Source of the DNA: Oscillospiraceae bacterium | GTDB lineage: Bacteria > Bacillota > Clostridia > Oscillospirales > Oscillospiraceae | Reading direction: 5' to 3' | DNA: 32,518 bases | Assembly (NCBI GenBank): GCA_017541995.1 | Contig: JAFXYD010000100.1 | Span: forward strand, 1 to 32,518 | In this document: positions 9,278-16,291 of the stretch, piece by piece | Layout of the letters: each line of letters begins with the position of its first letter | How positions within the stretch are numbered: position 1 is the stretch's first letter | Made by a program: the position numbers and the translations under genes | The notes under the pieces: generated by a model | What the model was told of the DNA's origin: nothing | Databases searched by the model: none | The model's input: only the letters and a program-made list of their open reading frames with translations

Positions 9278-9410
9278 GGGGCCAGTCTTCCGGCTCATGG
9301 CGGAGGGGACGGACCTTCTCAGAGCGGAGGCTCCAATGGTCTCTTCCCGCCCTGCGGCAGGCGGTGAGTCCCTTCAAGCTTGCCATCTACGGCCACGGTC
9401 TGGCGCGGGG
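9278..9410 (-). promoter_or_regulatory. Probable cobalamin riboswitch
   Basis: The leader contains AGCCGGAAGACTGGCC (9280-9295, minus strand). This is close to the B12 box (AGYCMGGARACCKGCC) and to the E. coli btuB version AGCCCGAAGACCTGCC. Upstream are a GGGAA motif (9344-9348) and GCCAGACCGTGGCC (about 9391-9404), whose GCCAG could pair with CTGGC of the B12 box to form P1. GC-rich hairpins between the box and the start codon (for example GCGGCTC/GAGCCGC near 9235-9251) could be the expression platform. The genes downstream fit corrinoid uptake. No covariance-model search was done, and the P4-P6 core is only partly recognisable by eye. Confidence 0.6.
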
Positions 9411-9461
9411 CTTGGACCCGCTTCCTGATTAAGTGCGGCGCACACCCGGCTTTGCGGGGCA

Positions 9462-9490
9462 ATTATACCCCTTCCGGGGGCCAATGTCAA
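9462..9490 (-). promoter_or_regulatory. Consensus sigma-A promoter of the corrinoid module
   Basis: On the minus strand there is TTGACA (9485-9490), 17 bases, then TATAAT (9462-9467), a perfect match in both hexamers and spacing. Transcription would start near 9455. This gives a leader of about 295 bases that contains the predicted riboswitch. Confidence 0.85.
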
Positions 9491-9513
9491 GCCCGCCGCC
9501 GCGCCGGAGACAA

Positions 9514-9544
9514 AACCGCCCCGGCCTGGAAAGCCGGGGCGGTT
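9514..9544 (-). terminator. Intrinsic terminator after pth
   Basis: AACCGCCCCGGC pairs with GCCGGGGCGGTT around a 7-base loop. Read on the minus strand it ends in a short T run (GGTTTTGTC). It lies 11 bases downstream of the pth stop and just upstream of the next promoter. Confidence 0.8.
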
Positions 9545-9555
9545 CGTCTGTCTGT

Positions 9556-10146
9556 TTATTTGCCGTTGAATTTGCTGGCGGCCATCTGGGGGCCGTTTTG
9601 GATCAGCTCCAGGGCGGCGGCGGCGGCGTGGTCCAGGGCGGGGGCCAGGGCCTTTTCCTCCTCGGGGCTGAAGCTGGAGAGCACCCAGTCCGCCAGGTCG
9701 TAGTCCGGGTGGGGCTTGGCCCCCACGCCGATGCGGATGCGGGGGAAGTCCTGGCTGCCCAGATGGGCGATGATGGATTTCAGTCCGTTGTGGCCGCCCG
9801 CCGAGCCCTCGGCCCGGACGCGGATCTTGCCCACGGGGAGGGAGATGTCGTCGGAGAAGACCAGGATGCGGTCGATGGGGATCCTGTAGAACATGGCGGC
9901 CAGCTGCACCGCCTCGCCGGAGTTGTTCATGAAGGTCTCCGGCTTCAGCAGCAGAAGCTTCTGCCCCGCGAGGGAGCAGGAGGCGGTGAGCCCCCGGAAC
10001 CTGGCCCGGTCGATCTTCGCCCCGGCCTGCTGTGCCAGCAGCTCCGCGGCGCGGAAGCCCACGTTATGCCGGGTGCGCTGGTATTCCCGCCCCGGATTTC
10101 CCAGCCCCACCAGGAGCCAGTCAATGGTGGATTGTTTGAAAAACAT
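9556..10146 (-). CDS. pth: Peptidyl-tRNA hydrolase
   Basis: This encodes a 196-residue cytoplasmic enzyme that cleaves peptidyl-tRNAs released from stalled ribosomes and so recycles the tRNA. Family motifs are intact: GLGNPG (Asn17), TRHNVGF (catalytic His27), FMNNSGEAV, SDDISLPVGKIR (the Asp that orients the His) and GSAGGHNGLKS. Length is normal for the family. The chosen start gives MFFKQSTIDWLLVGLGNPG; upstream in-frame ATGs add an unconserved tail. It is the third gene of glmU-prs-pth, the same order as gcaD-prs-spoVC of Bacillus. It is followed by a strong terminator. The 99-base gap to prs holds a TCATTGCG repeat. Confidence 0.97.
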   Translation of the reverse strand: MFFKQSTIDWLLVGLGNPGREYQRTRHNVGFRAAELLAQQAGAKIDRARFRGLTASCSLAGQKLLLLKPETFMNNSGEAVQLAAMFYRIPIDRILVFSDDISLPVGKIRVRAEGSAGGHNGLKSIIAHLGSQDFPRIRIGVGAKPHPDYDLADWVLSSFSPEEEKALAPALDHAAAAALELIQNGPQMAASKFNGK

Positions 10147-10195
10147 ATTCGCTTCCCGATCCTTTGCTTGCGTGGGGCGAAAAGGCTCCGGCCCT

Positions 10196-10220
10196 GTCAT
10201 TGCGCCGGCGCGGCAATCCG
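10196..10220. repeat. TCATTGCG...GGCAATCCG element, copy 2 (short)
   Basis: TGTCATTGCG, a minimal GCCGGCGC centre, then GGCAATCCG. This is a shortened relative of the copies at 517-557 and 31810-31844. It lies between prs and pth. Confidence 0.65.
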
Positions 10221-10245
10221 CAATCCCCGTCCCCGATGCCTGATT

Positions 10246-11220
10246 TTATCGCGCCCCGAAGATGCAGTCGGAGATGGAGGTCTCGTCCGCGATGTGGCGG
10301 ATGGCCCGGGCGAAGATGGGGGCCACGGAGAGCATCTTGATCTTGGTGCCGGCGTAATCCTCGGGCAGGGGGATGGTGTCCAGCAGCACCAGCTCCTTGA
10401 TGACGCTGTCCTCGATGCGCTTCCAGGCGTTGTTGGAGAGCACGCCGTGGGTGGCGCAGGCGTAGACCTCCCTGGCGCCGCCCACCTCGATGAGGGCCTT
10501 GGCGGCGTTGCAGAGGGAGCCGGCGGTGTCCACGATGTCGTCGAGCATGATGCAGGTCTTGCCCTCCACGTCGCCGATGACGTTCATGACCTCGGAGACA
10601 TTGGCCTTGGGACGGCGCTTGTCCACAATGGCCAGGTCCATGTGGACCTGCTGGGCGAAGTTCCGGGTGCGGGCCACGGAGCCCACGTCGGGGGAGACCG
10701 CGACAAAGTCCTCATGGTTGACCGTGGGGTTGAACTTATCCATATAGTAATCCACGAACAGCGGTGCGCCGGAGAGGTGATCCAGTGGAATGTCAAAGAA
10801 GCCCTGAATCTGGGCGGCGTGCAGATCCATGGTCAGAACCCGGTCCGCACCGGCAGCGGTGAGCATATTGGCGACCAGCTTGGAGGTGATGGGATCGCGG
10901 CCCTTGGCCTTGCGATCCTGGCGAGCGTAGCCGTAGTAGGGGATCACGGCGGTGATCCGTCCGGCGGAGGCCCGGCGAAGGGCGTCGATGTTGATGAGCA
11001 TGGCCATCAGATTGTCGTTGACGGGCTTGCAGGTGGACTCCACGACAAAGCAGTCTCTGCCGCGGACTGTCTCATCCATCCACACGCAGATCTCGCCGTC
11101 GGCAAAGGTGCTCAGAGAGTTGTTGCTGAGCGCAACGCCCAGCTCCCGGCAGATGTCCTCAGCCAGGGGGCGACTGGTCTTTCCGCTGAATACTTTGATG
11201 GGTCTTCCGTTTGCGAGCAT
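10246..11220 (-). CDS. prs: Ribose-phosphate pyrophosphokinase (PRPP synthetase)
   Basis: This encodes a 324-residue enzyme converting ribose 5-phosphate and ATP to PRPP, the precursor for purines, pyrimidines, histidine, tryptophan and NAD. Class I features are present: FADGEICVWMDETVRGRDCFVV near the N-terminus, YYGYARQDRKAKGRDPITSK (ATP and flexible-loop region, residues 95-114), MDLHAAQIQGFFD (131-143) and the PRPP-binding loop DDIVDTAGS (227-235). The start has an AGAGGAG site at good spacing. It lies 45 bases downstream of the glmU-like gene and about 100 bases upstream of pth, so it is probably co-transcribed with both. Confidence 0.97.
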   Translation of the reverse strand: MLANGRPIKVFSGKTSRPLAEDICRELGVALSNNSLSTFADGEICVWMDETVRGRDCFVVESTCKPVNDNLMAMLINIDALRRASAGRITAVIPYYGYARQDRKAKGRDPITSKLVANMLTAAGADRVLTMDLHAAQIQGFFDIPLDHLSGAPLFVDYYMDKFNPTVNHEDFVAVSPDVGSVARTRNFAQQVHMDLAIVDKRRPKANVSEVMNVIGDVEGKTCIMLDDIVDTAGSLCNAAKALIEVGGAREVYACATHGVLSNNAWKRIEDSVIKELVLLDTIPLPEDYAGTKIKMLSVAPIFARAIRHIADETSISDCIFGAR

Positions 11221-11265
11221 AATGTTTCTCCTCTTTTAGTCGCGTTTTGGATGTGGCGTACCTTT

Positions 11266-12435
11266 CTATGAATCAGCCCGTTTGTTTTTCAGGGCCCATT
11301 CTTTTTTAATCTGCGCCCGGGGGCGGCTGATGGCCAGGGCCTGGGGCGGCACGTCCTCGGTGACGACGCTTCCCGCGGCCACGTAGGCGCCGCGGCCCAC
11401 GTTCACCGGGGCCACCAGGGTGGAGTTGCAGCCCAGGAAGGCCTCCTCCTCGATGACGGTGTAGTGCTTTTCCGCCCGGTCAAAATTGGCCGTCACGGTG
11501 CCGCAGCCCACGTTGGCCCGGGCGCCCAGGGCGGCGTCCCCCAGGTAGCTCAGGTGGGGCACCTTGGCCCCGGCTCCGACGCTGGTGTTTTTCAGCTCCA
11601 CAAAGGCTCCGGCCTTGGTCTCCGCCTCCATCACGGTGCCGGGCCGCAGGTTGGCAAAGGGGCCCACCTCCAGCCGGTCTCCCAGCCGGGCGCCCTCCAC
11701 CCGGGATTGCTCCACCCGGCAGCAGTCCCCCACAGAGGAGTCGATGAGCCGGGTGTTGGGGCCGATGACGCAGTCCTTGCCCACGCTGGTTTTGCCCTGC
11801 AAAACCGTGCCGGGCAGCAGGCTGCTGCCCGCGCCCACCCGGACGCCGGGGGTGACGTAGGTGTTCTCCGGGTCCCAGATCTCCACCCCGCCGCGGGTCA
11901 GGCTCAGAAGCAGATCCTGCCGCAGCAGCCGGGCCGCGCCGGGCAGCTCCTCCGGGGCGGAGAGACGGAAAAAGCCGTCCTCGCAGGTGGTGGGCTCACC
12001 GGCCTGCTGCAGGAAATGGCCGATGGGAGCGGTCTCGTCCAGGGCCGCCATCAGGGCTCTGCGGTCCACCATGCAGGCGGAGGCCCGGGCGTCGCCGGGG
12101 CGGCGGCAGCCGGGGGCGTAGATGACGGGGCCGGTGACCACCAGCAGATCCCGCTCCGCCTCCGGGGCGGTGGAGAGAAAGACGTGAAGCCGGTCCGCGA
12201 GGCTCTCATCCGAGGCGGTGCTGAGCTCCGCCCCCGCCGGGAAGCAGTCCTGGGCCCGGCTCAGCAGAGCCGGGGCGCAGACCAGGCAGAAGCGGCTCAC
12301 CCCGGCCCGGGCCAGGGCGTGGCTCAGCCAGCTCAGCAGGGGCACCCCCAGCACCCGGTGGAGCATCAGGGGCGTCTCGCTGCCGGTGCGGCGGCAGTCG
12401 TCCAGCAGAAACAGAACGGCGGAACGGTCGGACAT
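11266..12435 (-). CDS. glmU: GlmU-like protein: intact acetyltransferase, degenerate uridylyltransferase
   Basis: This encodes a 389-residue protein; bifunctional GlmU is usually about 450. The C-terminal left-handed beta-helix (about residues 185-389) keeps the acetyltransferase site: FANLRPGT (Arg264), VELKN (Lys282), VPHLSYLGDA (catalytic His294, Tyr297) and TANFD (Asn317). The N-terminal half is eroded. The nucleotide-binding loop that normally reads LAAGxGTRM is LLDDCRRTG, the metal-binding GD is replaced by TG in LLVVTGPVIY, and roughly 50 residues are missing. It should acetylate glucosamine-1-phosphate but is unlikely to make UDP-GlcNAc by itself. The start has an AAGGAGG site. It is followed by prs and pth, the classic glmU context, which supports orthology. 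A repurposed nucleotidyl-binding domain is the alternative. Confidence 0.85.
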   Translation of the reverse strand: MSDRSAVLFLLDDCRRTGSETPLMLHRVLGVPLLSWLSHALARAGVSRFCLVCAPALLSRAQDCFPAGAELSTASDESLADRLHVFLSTAPEAERDLLVVTGPVIYAPGCRRPGDARASACMVDRRALMAALDETAPIGHFLQQAGEPTTCEDGFFRLSAPEELPGAARLLRQDLLLSLTRGGVEIWDPENTYVTPGVRVGAGSSLLPGTVLQGKTSVGKDCVIGPNTRLIDSSVGDCCRVEQSRVEGARLGDRLEVGPFANLRPGTVMEAETKAGAFVELKNTSVGAGAKVPHLSYLGDAALGARANVGCGTVTANFDRAEKHYTVIEEEAFLGCNSTLVAPVNVGRGAYVAAGSVVTEDVPPQALAISRPRAQIKKEWALKNKRADS

Positions 12436-12454
12436 GGCGAACAGCCTCCTTTTT

Positions 12455-12494
12455 CAAATGCACAGCGCAAAATGCAAAATGCAAATGCAAAAAA
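12455..12494. repeat. TGCAAAA short tandem repeat in the glmU leader
   Basis: Imperfect repeats of GCAAAAT / GCAAAT. The same repeat, on the other strand, occurs at 18894-18925 inside the dprA coding sequence. Confidence 0.6.
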
Positions 12495-12538
12495 CGGAAA
12501 GCGGAAACACGGCTGCGATCTGCTTCAATGCGGCCTAT

Positions 12539-12567
12539 ATTATAGCAGATACTTTCCCTTTTGTATA
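12539..12567 (-). promoter_or_regulatory. Promoter of the glmU-prs-pth operon
   Basis: On the minus strand, TATACA (12562-12567) is followed after 17 bases by TATAAT (12539-12544). The -10 is perfect and the -35 matches at 4 of 6 positions. It lies just after the rnc terminator and about 100 bases upstream of the start codon. Confidence 0.65.
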
Positions 12568-12575
12568 TAGTTTTT

Positions 12576-12625
12576 TCAAAAAAAGCGCCCGCACCTCGAA
12601 AATCGAACGGGTGCGAACGCTTTTT
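12576..12625 (-). terminator. Intrinsic terminator after rnc
   Basis: On the minus strand, AAAAAGCG / CGCTTTTT with an inner CGCACC(C) / GGTGCG stem, followed by a run of T. It starts directly at the rnc stop codon. Confidence 0.85.
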
Positions 12626-12626
12626 C

Positions 12627-13328
12627 TTATGCCTCGGAGTATGCCTGCAGGGCCCCCGGAAACAGGGTCTCCACCGCCTGCCGGGCGGCGGCCTGCTCGG
12701 CCCGTTTTTTGCTGGTGCCGGTGCCGCAGCCCACGGCCGTCCCGTTCAGCAGCACCCGGACGGAGAACTCCTTGTCGTGGTCCGGGCCGGACTCCCCCAG
12801 CAGCTCGTAGCTGAGCAGCTGGTTCTTCTTCTGCTGCACCAGCTCCTGCAGGGCGGTCTTGTAGTCGGTGTTGAGCTTGATCCTGGCCTTGGTGTCCACC
12901 AGGACGTGGGTGTAGATGAAGCGCTGCGCGGCCTCCAGGCCCCCGTCCAGATAGATGGCGGCGATGACCGCCTCCACCACGTCGGCAATGATGGAGACCC
13001 GCTGCCGTCCGCCCCCGGCCTCCTCGCCCTTGCCCAGGCGCAGATAGTCCCCCAGCCGCAGCTTGCGGGCCGTCTCGGCCAGGCTGGTCTCGCAGACCAG
13101 ATCCGCCCGGAGCTTGGTCAGCTCCCCCTCGTGGAGCTTGGGGAAGCGGCGGCTCAGATAATCCGCCGCGGTGAAGCCCAGGATGGAGTCCCCCAAAAAT
13201 TCCAGGCGCTCGTAGCTTCGCAGGCCGTCCTTATAGACCTCGTTGGCGTAGGAGGTGTGGGTCAGGGCTGTCTCCAGCAGGGCGGGATCGTGAAAGTGAT
13301 AGCCGATGGTGTTCTGGAGCTCGCGCAT
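12627..13328 (-). CDS. rnc: Ribonuclease III
   Basis: This encodes a 233-residue endonuclease for double-stranded RNA, acting in rRNA processing and mRNA decay. The catalytic domain (about 1-145) has the signature ERLEFLGDS (residues 40-48, with Glu43 and Asp47) and ADVVEA (Asp116, Glu119), which binds the second metal ligand set. The C-terminal double-stranded-RNA-binding domain (about 155-225) includes TDYKTALQELVQ and the helix SKKRAEQAAARQAVETL. The start lies 2 bases after the plsX stop codon, so translation is probably coupled. In many bacteria acpP sits between plsX (or fab genes) and rnc; it is absent here. A strong terminator follows. Confidence 0.97.
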   Translation of the reverse strand: MRELQNTIGYHFHDPALLETALTHTSYANEVYKDGLRSYERLEFLGDSILGFTAADYLSRRFPKLHEGELTKLRADLVCETSLAETARKLRLGDYLRLGKGEEAGGGRQRVSIIADVVEAVIAAIYLDGGLEAAQRFIYTHVLVDTKARIKLNTDYKTALQELVQQKKNQLLSYELLGESGPDHDKEFSVRVLLNGTAVGCGTGTSKKRAEQAAARQAVETLFPGALQAYSEA

Positions 13329-13330
13329 GG

Positions 13331-14356
13331 TCAGACCTCCCGGGGCAGGATCATCTGGTCGATGTTGTCGGCAATGGCCTGGCAGACCCCGGCGTTGACG
13401 GCCTCCACGGCCTGCCGGATGGCGCCCACCACGGCCTCGGCGTCCGCCGAGCCGTGGGCCTTGATGACGGGCTTGCAGATGCCCAGCAGCATGGTGCCGC
13501 CCACCCGGCGGTAGTCCATGACGGACATGGTCTGCTTCAGCTCCTTCTTCAGCAGCAGGGCCCCCAGCTTGGTCTTCCAGTTTTTCAGCAGGGTGCGCTT
13601 GACGAGGGAGCCCAGGAACATGGCGGTGCCCTCGGCGCCCTTGAGGAAGACGTTGCCGGAGAAGCCGTCGGCCACCAGCACGTCGCAGTCTCCCAGCATG
13701 GCCTCCCGGCCCTCAATGTTGCCGATGAAGTGGATGACGCCCTTGTCCCCGGCCTCCTTCAGCAGCTTGTAGGCCTCCTTGTGGAGGGGATCACCCTTGG
13801 AGTCCTCGACCCCGTTGTTCAGCAGGGCCACCCGGGGATTGGCAATGCCCAGGTTCAGCTTGGCGGCAAAGGAGCCCATGCAGCCGAACTGCAGCAGAAA
13901 TTCCGGAGTACACTCCACGTTGGCGCCGGAGTCGATGAGAATCAGACTGCCGGTCTTGGTGGGGATGGTGGGGCCGAAGGCCGCCCGGCGGATGCCCCGC
14001 ACCCGCTTCACCACCAGGGTGGCGGCGGAGAGCAGGCCGCCGGTGGAGCCTGCGGAGACGAAGGCGTCGCCGCCGCCGTCCGCCAGGAGCTTCAGGCCCT
14101 TGACCATGGAGCTCTCCTTCTTGGCGCGCACCACGGTGGCGGGGTCGTCGTGCATATCCACCACCTGCTCGGCGTCCATGAGCTCCACGCCGGAGGGCAG
14201 GGTCTCGATGCCCTGGGCCTTCATGAGCTTCAAAAGCTCCTCCACGCGGCCCACCAGGATCACCTCTACGCCCAGCTCCCGGGCGGCCCGGAAGCCGCCC
14301 TCCAAAAATGCCAACGGGGCGTTGTCCCCGCCCATGGCGTCGATAATGATTTTCAT
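13331..14356 (-). CDS. plsX: Phosphate acyltransferase PlsX
   Basis: This encodes a 341-residue peripheral membrane enzyme that transfers acyl groups from acyl-ACP to phosphate, giving acyl-phosphate for PlsY in phospholipid synthesis. Family landmarks are the N-terminal MKIIIDAMGGDNAP, FVSAGSTGGLLSAA, LIDSGANVECTPEFL, GNIEGRE, VADGFSGNVFLKGAEG and RRVGGTMLLGICKPVIKAHGSAD. Length is normal. The start has an AAAGGGAGG site, about 9 bases away. It is the first gene of a two-gene plsX-rnc unit. The 270 bases upstream are filled by a palindromic repeat cluster, so the native promoter is not obvious. No FapR box was recognised. Confidence 0.97.
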   Translation of the reverse strand: MKIIIDAMGGDNAPLAFLEGGFRAARELGVEVILVGRVEELLKLMKAQGIETLPSGVELMDAEQVVDMHDDPATVVRAKKESSMVKGLKLLADGGGDAFVSAGSTGGLLSAATLVVKRVRGIRRAAFGPTIPTKTGSLILIDSGANVECTPEFLLQFGCMGSFAAKLNLGIANPRVALLNNGVEDSKGDPLHKEAYKLLKEAGDKGVIHFIGNIEGREAMLGDCDVLVADGFSGNVFLKGAEGTAMFLGSLVKRTLLKNWKTKLGALLLKKELKQTMSVMDYRRVGGTMLLGICKPVIKAHGSADAEAVVGAIRQAVEAVNAGVCQAIADNIDQMILPREV

Positions 14357-14394
14357 ATTTATGTGCCTCCCTTTATTTGTTTCGGGGGATTTGT

Positions 14395-14680
14395 TTCTTG
14401 AATGAAGCTCGCCGCTTCGCGGCTGAATGAAGCTCGCATCCGGCTGAAGCCGCCTGCTGAATGAAGCTCGCGCTTCGCGCTGAATGAAGCCGCTTCGCTA
14501 ATTGTGGTATCTCCGAATTTGCCAATTCGGAGATGGAAATTTATGATTCATTTTGCAATTGGCAAATTGCAAAATACCACAATTAGGGCGAAGCCCGGCT
14601 TCATTAACGAGCGCAGCGAGTGACTTCATTAGCGACCGCAGGGACCGGCTTCATTAGCGACCAACGGGAGCGGCTTCATT
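14395..14680. repeat. Nested palindromic repeat cluster (GAATGAAGC / GCTTCATTA)
   Basis: The left side carries at least three TGAATGAAGC units (from about 14397, 14424, 14458, 14481) and the right side carries GCTTCATTA/T units (about 14598, 14623, 14648, 14672) in inverse orientation. Inside lies the inverted pair TAATTGTGGTAT (14499-14510) and ATACCACAATTA (14574-14585), enclosing two hairpins: CTCCGAATT/AATTCGGAG (14511-14532) and ATTTTGCAATT/AATTGCAAAAT (about 14550-14575). The right side extends into the trmFO 3' end. A related core is at 16137-16175. Confidence 0.8.
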
Positions 14681-15978
14681 TCCGCCAAGGCGGACAGCGC
14701 CCGCTCCGCGATGGCCAGGTTCTTGTTGGCCTTCCCCTTGACCTTCCGGCCCAGGGGCGGCAGGATGCCGAAGTTCACGTTCATGGGCTGGAATTTGGTC
14801 ACCGAGGGGTCGGAGATATAGCGGCCCAGAGCGCCGATGGCGGTTTCGGCGGGGAAGTCGGGGACGGGCTCTCCCTTCACCCGGGCGGCCATGCAGACCG
14901 CCGCCAGAAAGCCCGAGGCGGTGGATTCCACGTAGCCCTCCACCCCGGTCATCTGCCCGGCGAAGGCCACCAGGGGATTGCGCCGGTCGGCGTAGGTCCG
15001 GTCCAGCAGCCGGGGAGAGTCCAAAAAGGTGTTGCGGTGCATGACCCCGTAGCGGAGGAATTCCGCGTTTGCCAGGGCCGGGATCATGGAGAAGACCCGC
15101 CTCTGCTCGGGAAAGCGCAGATGGGTCTGGAAGCCCACCAGATTGTACACCGTCCCGGCGGCGTTGTCCCGCCGCAGCTGCACCACGGCGTAGGGCTCCT
15201 TCCCGGTTTTGGGGTCCGGCAGCCCCACGGGCTTCAGAGGGCCGAAGCGCAGGGTGTCCTCCCCCCGCCGGGCCATGACCTCCACGGGCATACAGCCCTC
15301 GAAGATCCTGGAGTCCTCAAAGCCGTGGACCGGGGCCTCCTCCGCGGCGGCCAGCTCCCGGACGAAGGCCTTGTACCGGGCCTCGTCCAGAGCGCAGTTG
15401 ATATAGTCCGGCGTCCCCCGGTCGTAGCGGGAGGCGAACCAGGCCTGGCTCATGTCGATGGACTCGGCGCTGACCAGGGGCGCTGCGGCGTCAAAGAAGT
15501 TCAGATACTCTGCCCCGCCGAAGTAGTCGGCAATGGCCCGGGACAGGGGCTCCGAGGTCAGGGGACCGGTGGCGATGATGACGGGGCCCTGGGGGAGCTC
15601 CGTCAGCTCCCTTGCCTCCACCGTGATATTGGGGTGGGAGCGCAGCTTCTCCGTCACCAGCCGGGAGAAGCCCTGCCGGTCCACGGCCAGGCAGCCCCCG
15701 GCCTCCACCCGGGTCTCGTCGGCGCAGGCCAGGATCAGACTGCCGCAGCGCCGCAGCTCCTCCTTCAGAAGGCCCACGGCGTTCTCCAGCCGATCCCCCC
15801 GCAGGGAGTTGGAGCACACCAGCTCGGCAAAGTCCGGGCTGTGGTGGGCAGGGGTCATTTTCTCCGGCTTCATCTCGATGAGCCGGACCTCCAGCCCCCG
15901 CCGGGCCAGCTGCCAGGCCGCCTCGCTTCCCGCGAGCCCCGCGCCCACCACCGTTACGCTTGATGTATCGTTGTTCAT
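14629..15978 (-). CDS. trmFO: Methylenetetrahydrofolate-tRNA (uracil-54-C5) methyltransferase TrmFO
   Basis: This encodes a 449-residue FAD- and folate-dependent enzyme that makes ribothymidine at position 54 of tRNAs. The N-terminus has the Rossmann motif VVGAGLAGSEAA (GxGxxG at 12-17). The conserved cysteine segments VCSNSLRGD and EGCMPVEVMARRG are present, as are RFGPLKPVGL, MTGVEGYVES and the C-terminal FQPMNVNFGILPPL. The start at 15978 is chosen because GAGAAG sits 7 bases upstream; an ATG six bases earlier is too close to it. The last 15 or so codons (MKPLPLVANEAGPCGR) are read from GCTTCATTAGCGACC-type repeat units, so the natural C-terminus was probably altered by repeat growth. Its order after topA matches other Firmicutes, although 313 bases of repeats separate the two. 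Confidence 0.96.
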   Translation of the reverse strand: MNNDTSSVTVVGAGLAGSEAAWQLARRGLEVRLIEMKPEKMTPAHHSPDFAELVCSNSLRGDRLENAVGLLKEELRRCGSLILACADETRVEAGGCLAVDRQGFSRLVTEKLRSHPNITVEARELTELPQGPVIIATGPLTSEPLSRAIADYFGGAEYLNFFDAAAPLVSAESIDMSQAWFASRYDRGTPDYINCALDEARYKAFVRELAAAEEAPVHGFEDSRIFEGCMPVEVMARRGEDTLRFGPLKPVGLPDPKTGKEPYAVVQLRRDNAAGTVYNLVGFQTHLRFPEQRRVFSMIPALANAEFLRYGVMHRNTFLDSPRLLDRTYADRRNPLVAFAGQMTGVEGYVESTASGFLAAVCMAARVKGEPVPDFPAETAIGALGRYISDPSVTKFQPMNVNFGILPPLGRKVKGKANKNLAIAERALSALAEMKPLPLVANEAGPCGR

Positions 15979-16291
15979 AGGCATACTTCTCGTTTTTTGT
16001 GTAGGGACAAGCCTTGCTTGTCCGGCATTCGGAACGAATGCAATTTGCCGCAGGCAAATTCAGAAATATCAATGAATACTTAAGACTTAAGGCTTAAGAA
16101 TGAATCATAGAGGTGTCGCTTGGCGACGATTTGAATTCCATTTTTCAATTCGCAGAATTGAAAAATACCACAATTATTCACGATTCACTATTCATTATTC
16201 ACTTTTCAGCAGCTCCCGCGCAGAATCGCCCTCCGGGCGATTGTTTGCTTCGCAAACCGGACGAACGCGGCTCGTCCCTGCAATGTCTTTC
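15979..16291. repeat. Gene-free repeat region between topA and trmFO
   Basis: This is a chain of small hairpins: GGACAAGC/GCTTGTCC (about 16003-16022), ATTCG/CGAAT (16026-16038), TTTGCC/GGCAAA (16045-16059), a TCAATTC/GAATTGA hairpin followed by ACCACAATTA (16144-16175), then ATTCACTATTCATTATTCAC and GAATCGCCC/GGGCGATT plus GTTTGC/GCAAAC hairpins (about 16222-16257). The ACCACAATTA hairpin matches the core of the 14395-14680 cluster. No gene, promoter or clear terminator is seen. Confidence 0.65.

Noticed and set aside
9433-11271. A 612-codon plus-strand frame opposite pth and prs
   Set aside because: Antisense shadow caused by codon bias. Both minus-strand genes carry complete family motifs.
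14395-14680. Repeat cluster considered as a CRISPR array
   Set aside because: Units are irregular in length, occur in inverse orientation, have no uniform spacers and no cas genes are nearby.
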